A stretch of DNA of 64,000 nt from Cenococcum geophilum 1.58 (taxonomy: Eukaryota; Ascomycota; Dothideomycetes; Gloniales; Gloniaceae), in contig KV748181.1 in NCBI GenBank assembly GCA_001692895.1, positions 992,001 through 1,056,000 on the forward strand, in the 5' to 3' direction. Below, one piece after another: positions 59,400 through 64,000 of this stretch; positions within the stretch are counted from its first letter, which is position 1, and every line of letters starts with the position of its first letter. Position numbers and translations under genes: made by a program. Below the pieces are notes generated by a model. That model did not search any database and had not been told where the DNA came from. It saw only the letters and a program-made list of their open reading frames with translations.

Positions 59400-60950
59400 C
59401 GTCTCTAAGGTCTCCTGTTCCTAAGTATTTGAGTTAAAGTTAATTATAAGGGCTTCTATTGACTTATTAGGAGGCTCTTTTACTTCCTCTCCTTTGTATT
59501 TTAAAATGAACTAGTTAATACGGTTATTAAGTCTCTTTTTGGACTTGGTATGTTCTTTCTAGGTATGCCTTATAGACTAATATCCTTCCTTACCGTATAT
59601 AAAGTACTTTTGGCTAGTTTATCTGCGGGGGTATACTTTTGTATGGGAGTTGCTATAGGGGTTACAGGTAGAACCTGGTCGATGTAGGTGCTGCTAGCGG
59701 TAGCGGTGGTCCGTAAAGTAGGCGTCTAAGTTAGTTTGCGGGTTTTGTAGGTCTGTAATAAAGGCTTAGGTACTATCTAGCGGGTTTAAGACTTTATACG
59801 TTATAATGGAGGACCGTAAATTGTTAATAAGACTAGCTATGGTGTCTGCGGGCTTATAATAGGCGTATTTATAGGGTTCTACTTCTTGGTAAGCTATAAT
59901 AAGCTTGTTATATAGGAAGTCGTCCGTTTAAAGCTTAATGTTAAGGCCGTGCTGTAGGTGCCAGAGGTCTTTAATAAGAATTTACAGGCACTCTATAGTT
60001 AACTTTTCGGTATTTTTATTGATTATAGTCCGTAACTTGATCGTATTCTATTAGGTAAGGATATTACGCCTATATTCTAGCCCTTTAAAGTAGTTACGTA
60101 TAGCTTTATATAGCTTATTAAAGGAGACACTAAGGGGGTTACTTTTAAGGTTAGTGTAGTAGTGGTTAAGGGCTAGGCCGCGCAGTATAGTGGAATAGGC
60201 TTGGCTGAATTCCTGTTTAGGAATATTAGCCTTTTAACAGAGGTCCGTAAAGATAGTAAGTTTAAAGTTAAAGTTATCGTTTTTACCGCTATACTTAGAT
60301 TTGTTGGTATAGAGCTTAGCTAAGTTGGCTAGTTCCTTGCTATAGGTTTTTACTTAAGTGGGTTGCGGATCTGTGACTTAGGCGGTTTGTGGATCTATGG
60401 CTTAGGCGATGGGAGGGTTTTAGTTCGTATTTTGGTTTATGGGGGTATTATGGTCCGTAATTTGGGTTACGGGGGTATTGCGGTCCGTAACTTAAGTACT
60501 AGGTATGCTTTGGCCTGTAAGATTAATTCTAAAATTACTTAAGTTTATAGGACGAATTTGGTTAAGTAGGTTAGGTATAAGGCTAGTGATGCTATTAAGT
60601 TTAGGAGAAGTAAAGAGTTTATTAGTAACTTTAACCTAGTCTAGGATTTCCTCTTTAGTCTATTCCGTTTGGTCTTTCTTCTATATTGTGTTATATAAGG
60701 ACTATATAACAGTAACTCGTTTATCCTTTTTAACCTATATACCTTAGTAACGTAAAAGGGTTTGTAGGTTACGGATAGTAGTAGGGTTATAAGTCTTAAG
60801 AATATCTTCTGTAAAGTCCGCAAAGTCTTCTTTATATTGCTCCTACAGGTTATTATTTATAAGCTTAAAATATCCGTATTTAAGGATTTTGTACTTAATA
60901 TAGTTGTTAATGTTAGCTATAGACGTAAGGTCGACTCCTTGTCTCCATTT
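59400..60950 (-). pseudogene. Copia-2 gag relic
   Basis: Minus-strand frame: QYKEDFADFTEDILKTYNPT, then TIRNLQTLLRY near 60740-60840. KYSGKNDNFNFKLTIFTDLC and FSQAYSTILRGLALNHYYTN follow near 60080-60290. A zinc-knuckle relic YFIYGKEGY*SIRHT near 59555-59600 has all three expected Cys changed to Tyr and keeps the His. RIP stops are less frequent than in Copia-1. Confidence 0.82.
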
Positions 60951-61416
60951 CTCTTAACCTTTATTAATCTGCTTGCTTATGTCTGCTATACTATATAGTA
61001 TAGTATATAGCGGGTGGTAGTAGCTTGTAATGGGTGGAGGAGGTCTTATAACGGTCCGTAAAATTAATTAAAGGGTCCGTAATAGTTTGAGAGGTCTTAT
61101 AATGGTCTGTAACGGCGATTAACAGGTCCGTAATAGTTTGTAGGGGGGTAGGGGGTTTCCGTAAAAGGTCCGGAGGGGTTTAAGGTTTAAGGGGTTAAGG
61201 ATAGGGGGTTCCGTAAGGGTTTGTATTCGCGTTTATAAACTTTTAGTAAACTGTATTAAGACTTAAATAAGTATATAGAGTTGGTGATAGTTCCGTAATC
61301 CCCGGCTTCTGACCTTTTAGTAGGTCGTACTAGGAGTTTAAACGGGTGGTCGCTGTCGTGTATCGCTCGGGGGGAGGTGTTGAGTGATTGCTGATCTGTG
61401 CGCGCTCACTAATTAG

Positions 61417-61635
61417 TGTTTGTATTAACTTAATAATATAAGTAAGTTATATCCTAGGGCACGAAATATATATAGTATCGTATGCTCTTTGGGATGGTGG
61501 TGACTGTCGATTCTATTAAGGTAGACTACGTGGTCTATATACTGACGCGCCTCCCCCTAATTAGTTAGCACCTAAGTGGTTGGTGCACCAAACGCGTAAC
61601 CACGCGTTTGGTGTACCACGTGCTATAATCATACA
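61417..61635 (-). repeat. Copia-2 5' LTR
   Basis: 219 bp, TGTTTGTATTAAC...ATACA on the plus strand. The outer right flank is GCCAC. The palindrome CACTAATTAGTG straddles its inner border (61407-61418). Confidence 0.93.
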
Positions 61636-61757
61636 GCCACCTTTTATTTATTACCTTCCTTAGTCCTAATCTAATAGTATGCCTACCTTAGATTTATCTT
61701 TATAAAGATTTACGTATTATATCGGGAAAATATTCACAGGATAAGATTTAAGTAGAC

Positions 61758-61944
61758 TGTCACGGCACTGACCTGACACGTTGTTATGATTTAGTGTTGT
61801 CATGACACGAGCACGGACCTGACCCCTGAGCGACGTGTATATATACCACCTCACCTCCTACATAGATCCTCACACGATATCGTTTGTCAATGATATACAG
61901 TCACCTCGTACATCGTACCTTGACAGTCCGCACGTACTGTGACA
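61758..61944. repeat. Solo LTR, hardly RIPped (187 bp)
   Basis: TGTCACGG...CTGTGACA with perfect 6-bp inverted termini, and TAGAC on each side (61753-61757 and 61945-61949). Contains TATATATA at 61838-61845 and keeps dozens of CA and TG dinucleotides. No similar LTR is present elsewhere in the window. Confidence 0.9.
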
Positions 61945-62189
61945 TAGACTTTATTTAGCGCGTTTCGCGTAATTAATATGCAAATTGACTAACTCGACAC
62001 GCAATTAACCAACTTAACACATTTAAAAGTTAAATAATACGCAGTTAACCTACTTAATATATTTAAAAGTTAAATAATACGCAGTTAACCTACTTAACAA
62101 CTTTAAAAGCTAACTGTATATTCTTTAATATGTAATTAAGGTAAAATTATATACTAATTACGTAATCTTATATAATCTTATATAGTCTT

Positions 62190-62320
62190 ATTACTTAGAG
62201 GCTTTGTATAAGGCTCTATATAAGGCTCTATATAAAGCTTTATACGAAGCTCTACGTATAGAGGCTCTATATAAGGCTTTACGCGAAGCTTTATATATAA
62301 AGGCTCTATATAAAGCTCTG
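62190..62320. repeat. 12-bp minisatellite array in the mariner-type element
   Basis: About ten AGGCTCTATATA / AAGCTCTATATA units. The same family and the same downstream sequence (TTAGGTCCCCGCT, AATAGCCTCTA) as at 52740-52780. Confidence 0.8.
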
Positions 62321-62574
62321 CATTAGGTCCCCGCTATATTCCCAATAGCCTCTATATATATCTCTACCTATATAGCCGCCTTATTTTTTACCCTTTCTTC
62401 CTTCCTTACATCCTCCCTACCTAGGGAGGCACTAAAACGGCAGCTAGTAGAGGACCGTTGCTAGAACTAGATAACTATCGCTAGAACTAAACAATTGTTA
62501 CCAGAACTAGACGATAACAACTAGCCAGCAAACACTATAAACGATTTAATCGATTAATTGAATTAAGGTAGTAT

Positions 62575-62760
62575 AGACAGGTAGGTAAATACGGATAGGT
62601 AAGTAGATATAAATAGGTAAGTAGATACAAATAGGCAAGCAGATGCAGATAGGTAGGCAGATGCTAATAGGTAGGTAGATATAGATAGGTAGGTAAATAT
62701 AGATAGGTAGGCGATATAGACGGGTAGGCGATGTAGATAGGTAAGTAGATGTAGACAGAT
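62575..62760. repeat. Tandem array of GATAGGTAGGTA-type units
   Basis: About nine units of roughly 20 bp (for example AGATATAGATAGGTAGGT). A much shorter form is seen at 53213-53240 in the related element. Confidence 0.75.
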
Positions 62761-63089
62761 TTATATCTACTACTCTTAGCAGCTGCTTTTTAGCTATATA
62801 TATAGATTTTATAAAGAAGTGTATATAATTTGCCTTACTAGCCTTATAAATGGCCTTAAAATAACCTTTATTTCTTATTTATTATCTAAAATATACTATT
62901 AGTATAAAAGAGGTAGATGCAATTATAGTTGCTAAATGCGTAGGTTGCACGCAGGCTGCGTGTAGGCTGCGCGTCAAAAACACACGATATAGGCTAGTCG
63001 GTCGAGTTGCCAAATGCCCTTAACTGCGCGCCAATTGCGTCAACCACCAACTATTAAGGCCATTGAAAGGGTACTATATTTTGCCGATA

Positions 63090-64000
63090 TACCTATCCTA
63101 TTTTAGATTTTGTTAATTAAAGGTAAAGAATATCTATTCTTTTAAGTAATACTATTTAACTATTTATAGCTAATATATAGCCTAAGCTTTTATTTTATTT
63201 TATATAAATAGTATTAAATAACCTACTAATAACTAGAATGGTCTAATATATCCCTTTTTATAGACTTTTTTTTAGATAAACTCTTTAAGCGCTTTTAACT
63301 CTTCTTTAGATTAGAATTTTTTTAGACTTATTTTTAGTTTTAATTCTATCTTATAGTCCTATACTATATACTTTAATAGCTTTTTACTTTCTAGGCTCTA
63401 TAGCTCTTTACTATACTTATAGTATCTTTTTAGTATATAGCTTAACCCTATTTTAGTTTCCTTATATATCGCTCTAATTTAGTCCTATATTATCTTAGTT
63501 ACTATACGCCTTTTATATTATTAAGTATCCCTAATCTTAACTTAACCTATAGCCTAATTAATCTTTAGATTATATTTCTAATACTGCCTTATCTCGTCTT
63601 AATAGTTGGATATTAAAAGACATCTTAATTAGTCTTCCTTTAATGGTTATTTAAATTGGTTTTATTTTAAGGTTAATAATACCTCCTTTATAGGCTATTA
63701 GATCTCCTAAAATTATTACTAATAAATAAGGATACTTTTATTTATTTATATAGCAGTTCTATACTTCTTACTACTATTAGTAAGATATAGTTCCTTATTA
63801 CTTTACTATCTATTAGCGCTTTATACTATTAATCTTACTAACTAACTTATAAATTAAGGTATTATCTTTAAATTTCTTTAAAGGTTTAAGGCTTTACTAT
63901 TGGCTCCCTTTAGGTTTATAGGCCTTTGCTTTTTCTAACCATTAGTTACTAAATTACTATATACTTAGCTTACTTTTTAGCTAATACCTAATTTGCTTTT
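63090..64000 (-). pseudogene. Gypsy-B copy 2 RT and protease region, right part
   Basis: Colinear with 27115-28045 of copy 1 (for example TTCTTTATATAGAAATAT-like RT segments and the stretch around 63590 TATTAAAAGACATCTTAATT, copy 1 27660). It carries many more stops and transitions than copy 1. Continues past the window end. Confidence 0.75.

Larger units (their letters stand above)
55587..61635 (-). mobile_element. Copia-2 LTR retrotransposon, structurally complete
   Basis: 6,049 bp with two 219-bp LTRs (55587-55805 and 61417-61635) and an exact 5-bp duplication GCCAC (55582-55586 and 61636-61640). Minus-strand order: gag (59.4-60.95 kb), protease and pre-integrase (58.8-59.1 kb), integrase (58.1-58.7 kb), RT and RNase H (56.1-57.6 kb). 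It retains more legible protein than Copia-1. It is inserted in the RT region of Gypsy-B copy 2. Confidence 0.95.
61720..63089. mobile_element. Mariner-type non-autonomous element carrying a solo LTR and tandem arrays
   Basis: Ends TATCGGGAAAATAT and, inverted, TATCGGCAAAATAT, with TA on both sides (61718-61719 and 63090-63091). Copy 1 has the uninterrupted site ACGCGTTGCCTATCC at 27106-27120. No transposase. Contents in order: solo LTR (61758-61944), a 46-bp tandem repeat (about 61990-62110), a 12-bp array (62190-62320), a 20-bp array (62450-62520) and a GATAGGTAGGTA-type array (62575-62760). The middle part is homologous to 52371-53170. Confidence 0.85.
49988..64000 (-). mobile_element. Gypsy-B copy 2, heavily RIPped, carrying four insertions
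   Basis: Begins with a 398-bp 3' LTR (49988-50385) and follows copy 1 colinearly: chromodomain near 51200-51350, integrase 51700-53990, RT 54800-61715, protease region 63090-64000. The segment runs off the window. Insertions at 52071, 54968, 55587 and 61720 all have intact counterparts in copy 1. More diverged from copy 1 than the two LTRs of copy 1 are from each other. Confidence 0.88.

Noticed and set aside
59067-60823. Open frames at 59067-59318 (+) and 60641-60823 (-)
   Set aside because: The first is antisense to Copia-2 pol; the second is an out-of-frame reading of Copia-2 gag, whose true frame shows conserved capsid blocks.
62575-62760. Regularly spaced repeats considered as a CRISPR-like array
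   Set aside because: Units are contiguous and degenerate with no unique spacers, in a fungal transposon; it is an ordinary tandem repeat.

Overview
This window comes from a filamentous ascomycete (Pezizomycotina-type). It has short GT-AG introns of 46-101 bp, a HET-domain gene, an MFS transporter related to fungal ZIF/Tpo-like carriers, and a dense bed of Gypsy, Copia, LINE, Tc1/mariner, hAT and piggyBac relics. About 58 of the 64 kb carries the imprint of repeat-induced point mutation (RIP). CA/TG dinucleotides are depleted in favour of TA, and CAG, CAA and TGG codons have become stops. Catalytic D, E, H and C residues have become N, K and Y. Runs of N near 17.8, 26.3, 28.0 and 58.7 kb are ambiguous base calls.

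Layout. 1-5035: a minus-strand Gypsy element cut by the window edge. About 6.6-23.3 kb: a four-level nest, Gypsy-B (+) > Tc1/mariner (-, 7779-22308, TA duplication) > Copia-1 (-, 8286-21091, CATAT) > chromodomain Gypsy (+, 8782-15595, ATTTA). 23.3-32.0 kb: a LINE ORF1 relic interrupted by a structurally complete Gypsy-B copy (23452-31405, TTAAG). 32.5-33.3 kb: another Gypsy-B fragment with a MITE.

33.56-39.4 kb is the only part with normal coding sequence. It holds an MFS transporter gene (34127-35991, seven exons, frameshifted) and an apparently intact two-exon HET-domain gene (37238-39273, 644 aa) with a non-RIPped 137-bp MITE just upstream of its start codon.

39.9-50.0 kb is a second nest, up to six levels deep: hAT-1 relic > Gypsy-B solo LTR (40237-49522) > short hAT (40320-49196) > piggyBac (41303-48462) > autonomous-type hAT (43441-48400) > LINE 3' fragment (43686-44832). 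From 49988 to the right edge runs another Gypsy-B copy. It is broken by four insertions whose empty sites can be read from the 23-31 kb copy: 52071-53664, 54968-55376, Copia-2 at 55587-61635 and 61720-63089. The last of these contains a nearly unmutated solo LTR.

No new multi-gene system was found. The noteworthy content is the resolved insertion history, several MITE families with exact target duplications, a 12-bp minisatellite shared by unrelated DNA elements, and the sharp boundary between the RIPped blocks and the small gene island. No tRNA, rRNA or CRISPR array was recognised.
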